Position numbers and translations under genes: made by a program. Below are positions 9,661 through 17,692 of a stretch of 47,700 bases of DNA, one piece after another. The first letter of the stretch is position 1. Every line of letters starts with the position of its first letter. Source of the stretch: an uncultured Roseburia sp. (GTDB lineage: Bacteria > Bacillota > Clostridia > Lachnospirales > Lachnospiraceae); NCBI GenBank assembly GCA_947644305.1, contig CANRYS010000023.1, forward strand, positions 1 to 47,700, read 5' to 3'. The notes below the pieces were generated by a model, which was not told the origin of the DNA, ran no database searches, and saw only the letters and a list, made by a program, of their open reading frames with translations.

Positions 9661-10107
9661 ATGAAGATCTATGTAGATGCGGACGCCTGTCCCGTAGTGT
9701 CCATCGTGGAGCAGGTGGCTGAGAAATATAAAATTGAGGTTATGCTTTTATGTGATACAAACCATGTGCTGAACTCCGATTACAGTGAGGTGAAGATCAT
9801 TGGAGCTGGGGCAGATGCCGTTGATTTTGCATTGATAAATCTTTGTAAAAAGAATGATATTGTTGTAACTCAGGATTATGGAGTGGCGGCAATGGCTCTT
9901 GGAAAGGGCGCATATGCGATACATCAGTCTGGAAGATGGTATACAGATGAAAATATAGACCAATTGCTTATGAAACGGCATTTAGGAAAAAAAGAAAGAA
10001 GGGCTTCTAGAAAAAATCATTTAAAAGGACCGAAAAAACGTACTGAGGAAGATGATGTGAAGTTTTGTCAATCATTTGAAAAATTAATAAAGAGTATCTT
10101 GCTATAA
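9661..10107 (+). CDS. YaiI/YqxD family (DUF188) protein
   Basis: A 148-residue protein when started at ATG 9661 (MKIYVDADACPV), the conserved N-terminus of this family. In-frame GTG 9637 and ATG 9646 would add 8 or 5 residues; the RBS (GAAAGG, 9639-9644) is not decisive. The family has a PIN-like fold: conserved acidic residues are seen in VDADACP near the start and in VTQDYGVAAMAL in the middle, followed by the basic C-terminal segment KRHLGKKERRASRKNHLKGPKKRT. Its biochemical role is not established. It stands alone between the tRNA terminator and a convergent hairpin. Confidence 0.9.
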   Translation: MKIYVDADACPVVSIVEQVAEKYKIEVMLLCDTNHVLNSDYSEVKIIGAGADAVDFALINLCKKNDIVVTQDYGVAAMALGKGAYAIHQSGRWYTDENIDQLLMKRHLGKKERRASRKNHLKGPKKRTEEDDVKFCQSFEKLIKSILL

Positions 10108-10207
10108 AATGATGGAAAAATCATAAACAGTAGTTGTGTGAAAGTTACATGGTATGAGGATTATGTGGAAGTAATTCTTTCGGGAGAAGAACAGTTTGAC
10201 GAACAGT

Positions 10208-10245
10208 AGACTGTAGTTCGATGGAGCCATTGAACTAAACGGTCT
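10208..10245 (+). terminator. Hairpin between convergent yaiI-like gene and blaR1
   Basis: AGAC and TAGTTCGATGG on the left pair with CCATTGAACTA and GGTCT on the right around a 2-nt AG loop, followed by ATTTT. It lies between genes that point at each other, so it probably ends the plus-strand transcript and perhaps also blaR1. The T-tract is short. Confidence 0.55.
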
Positions 10246-10248
10246 ATT

Positions 10249-12051
10249 TTACCGCCAGAGAACCAGGTCAGATAAGACAGCCTGCGTTATTTCAGCCGCC
10301 CTGCTTCCGGAAGCATTGGTATCACCTTGTATGTTCGTGGCAAAAAAGTAGGTATTGCTATTGGTTTCGAAATAGCCCACAAACCAGCCGTTTACATCCT
10401 GATCGTCTACACGTCCCGTTCCCGTTTTTCCATAAAAATTTTTGTTTTTCTTTTCAGAAGAATATAAGCAGATGGAATCTTTCACAGCATTTACGTTTTC
10501 GGGAGTAAAGTCAAAACTATTGTGATAGAGTTTTGTTAGAAGTTCAACCTGCTCTATCGGGGAAATTTTCAGGGTGGACTGCATCCAGTAGGAGGAGAGG
10601 TTTGAACTTATGCTCTCATTTCCGTATCTGATTTTCCTGATATAGCTCTGAATAACAGGTAAACCAAGCTGCTCATCGATCTCCTGGAAATACCAATTGA
10701 CGGAGGATGACATCGCAGAAGATAGATTCTGATCCATGTTCCATGTTTCAAATGGGTAGTTTATTCCGTTCCAGGACATGAAAGAATCATCTGGTGAAAT
10801 AATACCTTCTTCCAATCCAAACAGTGCATCGTATATCTTATAGGTAGAGTTTGGTGAAATCCTTAAAGTGGCTTGCTCCATATCATAGATATTCCAGGAA
10901 TCGGCTTTTAAATCATAAAGGACGAAACTACCTTTATATTCGTTGAAATAGGAAGACAGGTCGATTGTGGAAACTTTTTCTGGAGAGATATTCCACTTAT
11001 ACTGGTTCTGCTCTGCGGCACAGGTGGACAGCATGGGGGTAAATCCAAAAAGAAGTACTGAGATAACAGCAAAAGCAGTAAGCCCTTTTATTTTTTTGCA
11101 GAAAGAGGGCTTCTCAAAAGAAGATATATTTGTGATTCTCCGCTTTAATTGTTTCATGCTTCCGCTGATTCCAGCGGCAAAGGGAAATGGCATATGTGAA
11201 ATTTTTTCTGCAAAATGGATGAGTGTATTTCCATAATCTTCATAATCGCTTTCATCAAGGAGTTTTAAAACAGAAGCATCACGGGCAATCTCTCTGTCAT
11301 TACGCATCTCTTTCAATGCGAACCACACCAGAGGATTACACCAGTAGAGTACGCCTACAAGGGTTATAAGATAATTGGACAGTGCATCTTTGTGTTTGTA
11401 ATGCTGCAGTTCATGTAACAGAATATACCGCATATCCGTAGCATTAAAATCCGATATCAGATGAATTGGAAGATAAATACATGGTCTGAATAATCCAGTG
11501 ATAATAGGCGATTTCAAAAAGGCAGTGCTGTAAACAGGGATATTCCTTTTTATCTTCATCTCCCTTAAACAGTTATTGTATAATATACGGATATTTTTGT
11601 TTTGCAAAGGGAGTGCAGACTTTTTCAAAGTGTTTAGATGGGATACGGATCTTACGACGAATAAAAGCATAAGTATACTGCCAAACAGCCATATGCCAAA
11701 TAAAATAAGTCCGACAATGGATGGCGTTTCATTGCCGACAGACTGTGCAAAGTCATTTATTTGATTTGTAGCGCCGGAAATATTTGTGCTTACTGTTGTC
11801 TCCGCAGTTGTCCCTATGTTTGATGCTGCTGTATTTTTCCATCTCCCAAGCCAGAAAAGAAACTGTGGGAATCCGATCGGACGAAGGGGGATAAATGGAA
11901 CGGCAAGAAGCCCGATCAGCAAAAACCATAAATGAAATTGCATCCGGCTGGTTAAATAATTTTTTAATGCTCGTTTTGCTATGAGAAGTATACCTATGAT
12001 AATGCAAATAAAAATATTACATAGGAAAAATCGTACCCCGAAAACTTCCAT
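10249..12051 (-). CDS. blaR1: BlaR1/MecR1-family beta-lactam sensor-transducer (M56 protease plus penicillin-binding sensor)
   Basis: A 600-residue membrane protein. N-terminal hydrophobic segments (about 5-25, 40-58, 112-133) and one near 325-340 frame a cytosolic M56 zinc metalloprotease with HELQH at 213-217 and the downstream zinc-ligand region NDREIARDA (251-259). After the last membrane segment comes an extracellular class-D beta-lactamase-like sensor with STYK (402-405, acylated Ser), SVN (450-452) and KTG (542-544). In the family, acylation by a beta-lactam triggers the protease and inactivation of BlaI. All key residues are intact. blaI lies only 6 nt upstream, forming a two-gene operon. 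No beta-lactamase gene is present in the adjacent sequence. Confidence 0.95.
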   Translation of the reverse strand: MEVFGVRFFLCNIFICIIIGILLIAKRALKNYLTSRMQFHLWFLLIGLLAVPFIPLRPIGFPQFLFWLGRWKNTAASNIGTTAETTVSTNISGATNQINDFAQSVGNETPSIVGLILFGIWLFGSILMLLFVVRSVSHLNTLKKSALPLQNKNIRILYNNCLREMKIKRNIPVYSTAFLKSPIITGLFRPCIYLPIHLISDFNATDMRYILLHELQHYKHKDALSNYLITLVGVLYWCNPLVWFALKEMRNDREIARDASVLKLLDESDYEDYGNTLIHFAEKISHMPFPFAAGISGSMKQLKRRITNISSFEKPSFCKKIKGLTAFAVISVLLFGFTPMLSTCAAEQNQYKWNISPEKVSTIDLSSYFNEYKGSFVLYDLKADSWNIYDMEQATLRISPNSTYKIYDALFGLEEGIISPDDSFMSWNGINYPFETWNMDQNLSSAMSSSVNWYFQEIDEQLGLPVIQSYIRKIRYGNESISSNLSSYWMQSTLKISPIEQVELLTKLYHNSFDFTPENVNAVKDSICLYSSEKKNKNFYGKTGTGRVDDQDVNGWFVGYFETNSNTYFFATNIQGDTNASGSRAAEITQAVLSDLVLWR

Positions 12052-12057
12052 TTTATC

Positions 12058-12444
12058 TTAATCCCTTCTGTGTCTTGTGCCCTTTCGGAGAAGTGTGCGC
12101 AAAGTCTCTATTTCTGTTTTTGAAAGTTTATCATCTTCGATAAAGGCTGAAAACATAGCTGTAATATCCCCATCATAATAGCGTGCAAGAAATGAATGGT
12201 TTTCCTGCCCGAGGTATTCTTGTTCTTTTATCAGTGGGGTGTACACAAACATCCTGCTTTGCTTTTCATAAGAAAGTGCCCCTTTTGTTACGAGTCGTTT
12301 TATCAAAGTCTGTATCGTTTTGGGACTCCATGTAGTGGTTTTTGTCAATCTCTCTGTTATTTCATTGGTACTGATCGGTGCGTACTTCCATATGACTTTC
12401 ATCACTTCAAATTCTGCTTCTGAAATTTGTGGCAATGCTTTCAC
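12058..12444 (-). CDS. blaI: BlaI/MecI-family transcriptional repressor
   Basis: A 128-residue protein when started at GTG 12444, which sits 7 nt after the strong RBS AAGGAGGA on the minus strand. Longer in-frame extensions lack an RBS and would cover the operator. The N-terminal winged helix is recognisable (ISEAEFEVMKVIWKYAPIS, then TTTWSPKTIQTLIKRLVTKG), followed by the C-terminal dimerisation helices. It represses its own operon with blaR1 until cleaved on beta-lactam exposure (known for the family). The operator overlaps the start point of its own promoter. Confidence 0.94.
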   Translation of the reverse strand: MKALPQISEAEFEVMKVIWKYAPISTNEITERLTKTTTWSPKTIQTLIKRLVTKGALSYEKQSRMFVYTPLIKEQEYLGQENHSFLARYYDGDITAMFSAFIEDDKLSKTEIETLRTLLRKGTRHRRD

Positions 12445-12465
12445 TTTTGAATCCTCCTTATATCC

Positions 12466-12475
12466 TACAACTGTA
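12466..12475 (-). promoter_or_regulatory. BlaI operator (TACA-N2-TGTA dyad)
   Basis: TACAACTGTA is a perfect TACA/TGTA inverted repeat with a 2-nt centre, the recognition core known for BlaI/MecI. It lies just downstream of the blaI -10 box, at the expected transcription start, so bound BlaI would block the blaI-blaR1 promoter. Confidence 0.8.
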
Positions 12476-12481
12476 ATATAA

Positions 12482-12510
12482 ATTATAAAATGAATTGCAG
12501 AAAATGTCAA
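12482..12510 (-). promoter_or_regulatory. Sigma-A promoter for blaI-blaR1
   Basis: Read on the minus strand, TTGACA (12510-12505) and TATAAT (12487-12482) are 17 nt apart. Both hexamers are perfect. The BlaI operator begins 6 nt after the -10 box. Confidence 0.9.
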
Positions 12511-12630
12511 ATTTTTAATATGTTTTCAATACATCGTTTCTTGGAGAAAGACGGAAAATAAAAATTTTTTTTTGCCATATTTATAGAATATTTTTGCATT
12601 ATATTGTAATAAAATATATCGTTGAAGTAC

Positions 12631-12659
12631 TTGAAATATTTTTTTTTAGATGATATACT
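12631..12659 (+). promoter_or_regulatory. Sigma-A promoter for the L,D-transpeptidase gene
   Basis: TTGAAA (12631-12636) and TATACT (12654-12659) are 17 nt apart, with a T-rich spacer. The predicted start is about 30 nt before the gene. Only a degenerate BlaI-like half-site (TGTAAT, 12605-12610) lies nearby, upstream of the -35 box, so BlaI control of this promoter is unproven. Confidence 0.7.
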
Positions 12660-12696
12660 TGACGAGACAGGGATATGAAAGGTGGAAATGTTCGTT

Positions 12697-14064
12697 ATGA
12701 AGAACAAGAAAGTTTTAGTAATCGCTGGAATAATCGCGGGTGTAGCATTCTTATGCCTTGTTGGATTATTCTTTTTTAATAGTCGGGAGTACTTTTCTGG
12801 ACAGTTTGGGAGAAAGACTTATATCAGCAATACGGATGTCAGTTCTCTGACAGTGGAAGAAGCGGTTGCTGTTATGAATGAGTCCAAGGGATTTACCGTT
12901 CAGTTTTCAAAAGATGGAAAGGTTTATGATATTGACGTATCGGATGCCGTGACCCGTGAATTTTCCAAGGACGAGGTGGTTGAGTGCAAGGATAACCTGA
13001 CTTTTACGGAGTATCTGCTAGGGCAGGAAAAGGATTTTCAGGTGAAACCGGCGCAGTCTATGGTGGATGAGGAGAAGCTGCGCAACATTTTGCAACGTGC
13101 TCTTCCCGCAGAAACCACCAAGACAAAGGACGCATATATAGACGAAGAATTTCAGCTTGTGCCTGAGGTGTTTGGCGATCAGGTAAATTTTGATGAACTT
13201 ATCCATAATATCAAAGAAGGCGTTAATACAGGCCTGAAATTGGATTATAAGCTGGAGGATTATTACATCCAGCCGAAGTTTACAAAAGAGAGTGAAAATA
13301 TTGTCAAGGCTGTAGAAGAGATTTCTACTTATAAAGGAATGAAGATCGTCTATCAGTTTGGTGAAGACAGCGAGGTCATCGACTGGGATAAATTAAAAAA
13401 ATATCTCGTCTACAATCCAGATACCGCAGTACTTAAGCTAAAGACCAAATGGGTCAATAATTTTGTGCGTCAAATGAGTAGTAAATATAACACATATGGA
13501 AAAACTAGGAAGTTCAAGACGACAAAGGATGGCACCGTTAAGATCCATGGCGGCATCATGGGATGGTGGATCAATGAAGACGACACAGTTAAGCAATTAA
13601 AGAAACTTTTGAAAAATAAAAAGAGTAAAACCGTTGAGCCAGTGTACCGTAATATCGCGGCACAGCACGGAGAGGATGACATCGGAGATACCTACATCGA
13701 GATCAGTATTAAGAGGCAGCATGTCTGGTTCTATAAGGATGGCAAATTGAAACTTGACTCGAAGACGGTGACAGGAAAGCTCACCAAAGATCGGAAAACC
13801 ACAGTCGGGGTTCACCGGATTTATGGAAAACAGCGAGACCGTTATCTGGGAACGATGGCGGTGCAGGGATACCGTTCTTTCGTACATTACTGGATGCCAT
13901 TTAACTGGGATGGACAGGGACTGCATGATGCAACTTGGCGGAATAAGTTCGGCGGTGATATTTATAAGACCGGCGGTTCTCATGGCTGTGTAAATTTGCC
14001 CTATGACTTTGCCGGAAAATTATATGATGCCATAAGCATCGGGACACCAGTGGTAGTATATTAA
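12697..14064 (+). CDS. L,D-transpeptidase (YkuD catalytic domain) with N-terminal membrane anchor
   Basis: A 455-residue protein if started at ATG 12697; in-frame GTG 12682 and ATG 12688 are possible, but AAAGGTGG (12678-12685) is best spaced for 12697. A single membrane segment (about 6-25) is followed by a putative peptidoglycan-binding region of the type found in Gram-positive L,D-transpeptidases (about 45-330) and a C-terminal YkuD domain beginning at YIEISIKRQHVWFY. The catalytic signature SHGCVNLP is intact, with His429 and Cys431. These enzymes make 3-3 peptidoglycan cross-links and are poorly inhibited by many beta-lactams. The gene diverges from blaI-blaR1, which makes a link with beta-lactam response plausible but not shown. 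Confidence 0.93.
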   Translation: MKNKKVLVIAGIIAGVAFLCLVGLFFFNSREYFSGQFGRKTYISNTDVSSLTVEEAVAVMNESKGFTVQFSKDGKVYDIDVSDAVTREFSKDEVVECKDNLTFTEYLLGQEKDFQVKPAQSMVDEEKLRNILQRALPAETTKTKDAYIDEEFQLVPEVFGDQVNFDELIHNIKEGVNTGLKLDYKLEDYYIQPKFTKESENIVKAVEEISTYKGMKIVYQFGEDSEVIDWDKLKKYLVYNPDTAVLKLKTKWVNNFVRQMSSKYNTYGKTRKFKTTKDGTVKIHGGIMGWWINEDDTVKQLKKLLKNKKSKTVEPVYRNIAAQHGEDDIGDTYIEISIKRQHVWFYKDGKLKLDSKTVTGKLTKDRKTTVGVHRIYGKQRDRYLGTMAVQGYRSFVHYWMPFNWDGQGLHDATWRNKFGGDIYKTGGSHGCVNLPYDFAGKLYDAISIGTPVVVY

Positions 14065-14079
14065 CAAAAAGAGACTGGA

Positions 14080-14114
14080 GAATAAATCAAAAAATAAAAT
14101 TTTTTGATTTATTC
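14080..14114 (+). repeat. Perfect 15-bp inverted repeat after the L,D-transpeptidase gene
   Basis: GAATAAATCAAAAAA (14080-14094) and its exact complement (14100-14114) flank a TAAAA loop. The pairing is AT-rich. It may act as a bidirectional terminator, since the 3' arm begins with six T, but the T-run lies inside the stem. Confidence 0.6.
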
Positions 14115-14133
14115 CCGCAAGGTCTTTGATATT

Positions 14134-14170
14134 AGGGGACACCTTCCTGTGGGGATGATGTCCTCTTTTT
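14134..14170 (+). terminator. Hairpin with T-run after the L,D-transpeptidase gene
   Basis: AGGGGACA (14134-14141) pairs with TGTCCTCT (14159-14166), followed by TTTT. The loop is 17 nt, long for a classical terminator. Confidence 0.6.
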
Positions 14171-14198
14171 GTCTGTTTGTTGTTGCGGATTATTATGG

Positions 14199-14440
14199 TC
14201 ACACAGTGCAAAGGCAAATGCAAGGGCAATCGGTGCAAGAGTGACGAATTATTCTGAAAGCTGGAGTATTGACAGCACAGGAAATGTAGTCATGCAGGCT
14301 TCAACAACCGTGGTGTCTGACACAAAGGGCTGGCGGGAACTGAAAGAGGAGCAAGACGAACGCATAAAGGAGAAAAGAGAACAGGAAGAAATCAGAGAAA
14401 AAGAATTGTCAGTGGCGGCAGGGAGAAATCTTTGCCGCTT
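14199..14440 (+). pseudogene. Remnant of a larger gene (possibly DUF6033-like)
   Basis: One frame from about 14199 reads AKANARAIGARVTNYSESW, then a segment with STGNVVMQASTTVVSDTKGW and a charged Glu/Lys-rich tail. It looks like a real protein's C-terminal part but has no RBS or plausible start, begins just after a terminator, and runs into another terminator hairpin. The wording recalls the Lachnospiraceae DUF6033 family, from memory only. The 5' part of the gene is missing, so this is most likely a deletion remnant. Confidence 0.5.
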
Positions 14441-14443
14441 TTT
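14414..14443 (+). terminator. Rho-independent terminator upstream of the TetR gene
   Basis: GCGGCA (14415-14420) pairs with TGCCGC (14433-14438) and is followed by TTTTT. It lies inside the open frame of the upstream remnant, probably near the original gene end. Confidence 0.75.
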
Positions 14444-14444
14444 A

Positions 14445-14473
14445 TTGACTTCCAGGCACATGTGTCGTATAAT
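14445..14473 (+). promoter_or_regulatory. Sigma-A promoter of the TetR gene
   Basis: TTGACT (14445-14450) and TATAAT (14468-14473) are 17 nt apart. The spacer contains an operator-like palindrome, so autoregulation is likely. Confidence 0.82.
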
Positions 14474-14493
14474 AATTTCAGACATATGTGTCG
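14457..14493 (+). promoter_or_regulatory. Paired operator-like sites over the TetR promoter
   Basis: CACATGTGTCG starts at 14457 inside the promoter spacer, and a second site, GACATATGTGTCG, lies at 14481-14493 just past the -10 box. Both share ATGTGTCG, repeated 26 nt apart, and each contains a short palindrome (CACATGTG, ACATATGT). The position is typical for a self-repressing TetR regulator. Confidence 0.6.
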
Positions 14494-14509
14494 GAAAGTG
14501 GGGCTGCTT

Positions 14510-15112
14510 ATGAATAAAAGAGGACAAGAAACAAGGAAACATATAAAGAAATGTGCATGTTCTTTGTTTGCAGAAAAAGGCTTTAAGCAAGTTACAATGA
14601 AGGATATCTGCGATGCGGCGAAATTAAGCAGAGGCGGGCTATATTGCCATTACGAAAGCACACGTCAAATTTTTCAAGAGATTATTGATGATATGACAAG
14701 TGAGCAGGATAATGAGATTGATTTAAGGATTGAACAAAATTGTTCGGCAGTGACTATTTTGGATGAAATTTTAAACAAGTATGAGAATGAAATGCTTGAC
14801 AGCCAATCTTCATTAAGCATAGCAATATATGAGTATTTTAGCATTCGTGATATTGCAAATCAGAGCAATACGCTATATGAACAATATTTAATTTCAGCAA
14901 ATACATGGAAGAAGCTAATACAATATGGGATGGACAGACATGAATTTAATGAAGTAGATCGTTCCGCAGTATTTGATTTAATTGTGTTTTCGTATCAAGG
15001 GGTAAGGATGTACAGTAAACTTATGCCTATGGATAAAGAAACACCTTCCAGAATAATAAAAGAAATAAGAAAAATATTAGTGAAAAGCGGCAGTAATAGC
15101 GATATTGTTTAA
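14510..15112 (+). CDS. TetR/AcrR-family transcriptional regulator
   Basis: A 200-residue protein starting at ATG 14510 (MNKRGQETRKHIKKCACSLF), the usual TetR N-terminus. Upstream in-frame codons would read through the promoter and operators. The N-terminal helix-turn-helix is clear (FKQVTMKDICDAAKLSRGGL then YCHYES). The C-terminal ligand domain is divergent and its effector cannot be predicted. The gene is more AT-rich than the surrounding housekeeping genes. The GNAT acetyltransferase gene starts 20 nt after its stop, so the two likely form an operon. Operator-like sites overlap its own promoter. Confidence 0.9.
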   Translation: MNKRGQETRKHIKKCACSLFAEKGFKQVTMKDICDAAKLSRGGLYCHYESTRQIFQEIIDDMTSEQDNEIDLRIEQNCSAVTILDEILNKYENEMLDSQSSLSIAIYEYFSIRDIANQSNTLYEQYLISANTWKKLIQYGMDRHEFNEVDRSAVFDLIVFSYQGVRMYSKLMPMDKETPSRIIKEIRKILVKSGSNSDIV

Positions 15113-15132
15113 ATATAAAATGGAGGGAATGA

Positions 15133-15663
15133 ATGATGGTATGTGAAAAAATACGGCTTGTAAAGCCGACATTAGAACTGAAAAATGAAGCACTTGAATA
15201 CCGACAGGAGCATTTTGATTTTGGAGAACAGGTAATCAATGGGAGTGAACTATTTGATAAGATTACTTCTTATGAGGAATGGTTTGAGAAAGTCATTGCC
15301 AATGCAAGTACGGAGACTGTTGACCCTAATTGGGTTTTAACAGATACATTTTTTGCAGTTAGGGTGTCGGATAATAAAATTGTTGGCATTGTTGATTTGA
15401 GGTATCAATTAAATGATTTTCTGAAGGATTTTGGTAATTGTGGATATAGTGTAAGACCATCAGAAAGAAGAAAAGGGTATGCTACTGAAATATTAAAACA
15501 AGCATGTTTTGTTGCGAGAAAACACGGTCTGAAACAGTTACAATTATCCGTTGAAAAGGACAATTCTGCTTCAATAAAAACAATTGAGAAAAACGGTGGA
15601 AATTATTGTAGGAGTTTTATTTTTGAAAATGAGGAAGCATATGTATATTTAATAAATCTTTAA
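15133..15663 (+). CDS. GNAT-family N-acetyltransferase
   Basis: A 176-residue protein with RBS GGAGGG (15122-15127) 5 nt before ATG 15133; ATG 15136 is an alternative. The acetyl-CoA-binding motif is clear: YSVRPSERRKGYATEILKQA, followed by the motif-B-like LSVEKDNSASIKTIEKNGG. It resembles Acetyltransf_3 enzymes that modify small molecules, peptides or ribosomal proteins; the substrate is not predictable. It is downstream of and probably co-transcribed with the TetR regulator, and it shares the AT-rich composition of this patch. An IS200-type remnant follows directly. Confidence 0.88.
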   Translation: MMVCEKIRLVKPTLELKNEALEYRQEHFDFGEQVINGSELFDKITSYEEWFEKVIANASTETVDPNWVLTDTFFAVRVSDNKIVGIVDLRYQLNDFLKDFGNCGYSVRPSERRKGYATEILKQACFVARKHGLKQLQLSVEKDNSASIKTIEKNGGNYCRSFIFENEEAYVYLINL

Positions 15664-15673
15664 GGGGAACAGA

Positions 15674-15811
15674 CACTCATACATAGCATCGTGGAATGGC
15701 AGGAAGCCAGTAAAAACTCTTGCAATATGCGATATACCACCGAAATGTGGTGTCTCCCGGATTGTAGGCTATTTAAGAGAAAAGTTCTCTAATGATATTT
15801 GGAACATGTAA
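15674..15811 (+). pseudogene. Remnant of an IS200/IS605-type TnpA transposase
   Basis: The frame from 15674 to the TAA at 15809-15811 contains CDIPPKCGVSRIVGYLREKF. This resembles the conserved IPPKYSVS...GYLKGKSS region that follows the HUH motif in IS200-like TnpA. The HUH part (expected HIH) and the catalytic tyrosine helix are missing, so only about 45 codons survive. The identification is by recall of the family motif. Confidence 0.6.
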
Positions 15812-15818
15812 GAAGAGA

Positions 15819-15839
15819 GCTGGTCAGCTAACGACCAGC
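15819..15839 (-). terminator. Terminator of glmS
   Basis: On the minus strand GCTGGTC pairs with GACCAGC around a 7-nt loop and is followed by a pyrimidine-rich TCTCTTCTT. It begins 13 nt after the glmS stop. Confidence 0.7.
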
Positions 15840-15852
15840 CCCCACGCATTAT

Positions 15853-17676
15853 TTATTCTACCGTTACAGATTTTGCAAGATTTCTCGGCTGATCTACATT
15901 CAGCCCCTTTTCCACAGATACATAGTAGGCGAGATACTGGAGTACCACGGCCGACACAAAGGGAGTAAACAGCGGAGATGTTTCCGGGAGTACGACCTGG
16001 TGATCACAAAGGCTGGCATCCACGGAGGCATTAATATCCGTGATCAAGATGACTCTGGCGCCACGGGAACGTACCTCTTGAACATTGGAGATCACTTTCG
16101 CATAGACGTCCGGCTGGGTGGCGAGGGCGACTACAGGGACATTATCAGTGATTAGTGAGATCGTTCCGTGTTTGAGTTCTCCGGCGGCGTAGGCCTCGGA
16201 GTGAATGTAACTGATCTCTTTTAACTTGAGAGATCCCTCACAGGACAGGGCGTAGTCCAGTCCTCTGCCGATAAAGAAGATATGATTTGAGAGGGTGAGG
16301 CGCTTGGAAATGTTTTCAATCTGGGAATCGTAGGACAGCGCATCCTCTACTTTATCTGCAATGCCTATGAGATTTTCCACATATCCTCTCGTTTCCTCCT
16401 CAGAGATATTCTTTGTGACATAGGCGATTCGGAACGCGATGAGGTACATCAGGGAAAGCTGTACGGTGTAGGCTTTTGTGCTCGCCACTGCGATTTCTGG
16501 ACCGGCATGGGTATAAAGTACATAATCACTTTCTCTGGCGATGGAGGATCCCTTTACATTTACGACAGAGAGGGTTTTCGCACCCTTTGATTTACCAAGC
16601 TTCAGCGCTGCCAGTGTGTCAGCGGTCTCTCCGGACTGGGAGATCGTAATAAGTAATGTATTCTGGTCTATAATCGGGTTTTGATATCGGAATTCTGAGG
16701 CGATCTCTACTGTTACCGGAATTCTTGCCAGGCGTTCGATCATATTTCTTCCGATCAGACCGGCGTGCATGGCAGTACCGCAGGCTGTGATTACGATGCG
16801 GTTGATGCCGGTAAAGATCTCGTCCGGGACATTGTCGGTGGAGAAATCGGGCATTCCGTGTACGATTCTTGGCGTTATGGTATTTCGGAGGGCTTCCGGC
16901 TGTTCGTGGATCTCTTTCATCATGAAATAATCATAGCCGCCTTTTTTGGCTGCGCCCACATCCCAGCTTATATGATGGATCGTCGGTCCATACAGATCTC
17001 CGTATTCATTTTTCACTAATATTTCATCTTTGGTGATCTTGGCAATATGATTTTCCTGTAGTACAAAATAATGTTTTGTATGGCTCACCAGTGCCACCAT
17101 GTCAGAGGCGATGATGGATCCCTTTTCAGTATGAGCCGCCACCAGAGGGCTGCCGCTTCTCACCGCGTAGATTGTTTCCGGGATATCCTCAAACATAATA
17201 CAAAAACCGTAGGCTCCGGTAAGTTTTCCCGTGGCCAGCCGGATCGCTTCTTCTGGATCACCCTGGTAGCAGTCATCTATGACCATAGCCGCAATTTCTG
17301 TATCTGTCTGGGAGACCGGGTGTTTTCCTTTCTTTTCCAATTCTCGTTGGAGTTCCTGATAATTTTCAATGATCCCGTTATGGATCAAAGTTACTTTTCC
17401 TGCTGTATGGGGATGGGAGTTGGTGTCTGATACCCCGCCGTGGGTTGCCCAGCGGGTGTGTCCGATGCCGCAAGTGGAGATGATATCATCTGCCTGGGCC
17501 TTGACCAGTTCCCGTAATACAGAGACCTTTCCTATTGTTTTTATTGTCTGGATACCATCATCCGTAAAATAAGAAATACCAGCGCTGTCATAACCGCGGT
17601 ATTCCAGTGTCTGCAGTCCGTCCACCAACGTCTTTTTTGCATCGAGAAAGCCGACGTATCCTATAATTCCGCACAT
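15853..17676 (-). CDS. glmS: Glutamine-fructose-6-phosphate aminotransferase (isomerizing)
   Basis: A 607-residue enzyme making glucosamine-6-phosphate for cell-wall precursor synthesis. The N-terminal glutaminase domain starts MCGIIGYVG with nucleophile Cys2, and shows CGIGHTRWATHG and the SDTNSHPH segment. The C-terminal half has two SIS isomerase domains: TACGTAMHAG, ITISQSGETADTLAAL and FIGRGLDYALSCEGSLKLKEISYIHSEAYAAGELKHG. It ends with the conserved LAKSVTVE. GGAGGATCACA precedes the ATG. Normal length. A leader of about 120 nt precedes it, but it lacks recognisable glmS ribozyme core sequence. Confidence 0.97.
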   Translation of the reverse strand: MCGIIGYVGFLDAKKTLVDGLQTLEYRGYDSAGISYFTDDGIQTIKTIGKVSVLRELVKAQADDIISTCGIGHTRWATHGGVSDTNSHPHTAGKVTLIHNGIIENYQELQRELEKKGKHPVSQTDTEIAAMVIDDCYQGDPEEAIRLATGKLTGAYGFCIMFEDIPETIYAVRSGSPLVAAHTEKGSIIASDMVALVSHTKHYFVLQENHIAKITKDEILVKNEYGDLYGPTIHHISWDVGAAKKGGYDYFMMKEIHEQPEALRNTITPRIVHGMPDFSTDNVPDEIFTGINRIVITACGTAMHAGLIGRNMIERLARIPVTVEIASEFRYQNPIIDQNTLLITISQSGETADTLAALKLGKSKGAKTLSVVNVKGSSIARESDYVLYTHAGPEIAVASTKAYTVQLSLMYLIAFRIAYVTKNISEEETRGYVENLIGIADKVEDALSYDSQIENISKRLTLSNHIFFIGRGLDYALSCEGSLKLKEISYIHSEAYAAGELKHGTISLITDNVPVVALATQPDVYAKVISNVQEVRSRGARVILITDINASVDASLCDHQVVLPETSPLFTPFVSAVVLQYLAYYVSVEKGLNVDQPRNLAKSVTVE

Positions 17677-17692
17677 TGTGATCCTCCATTCC

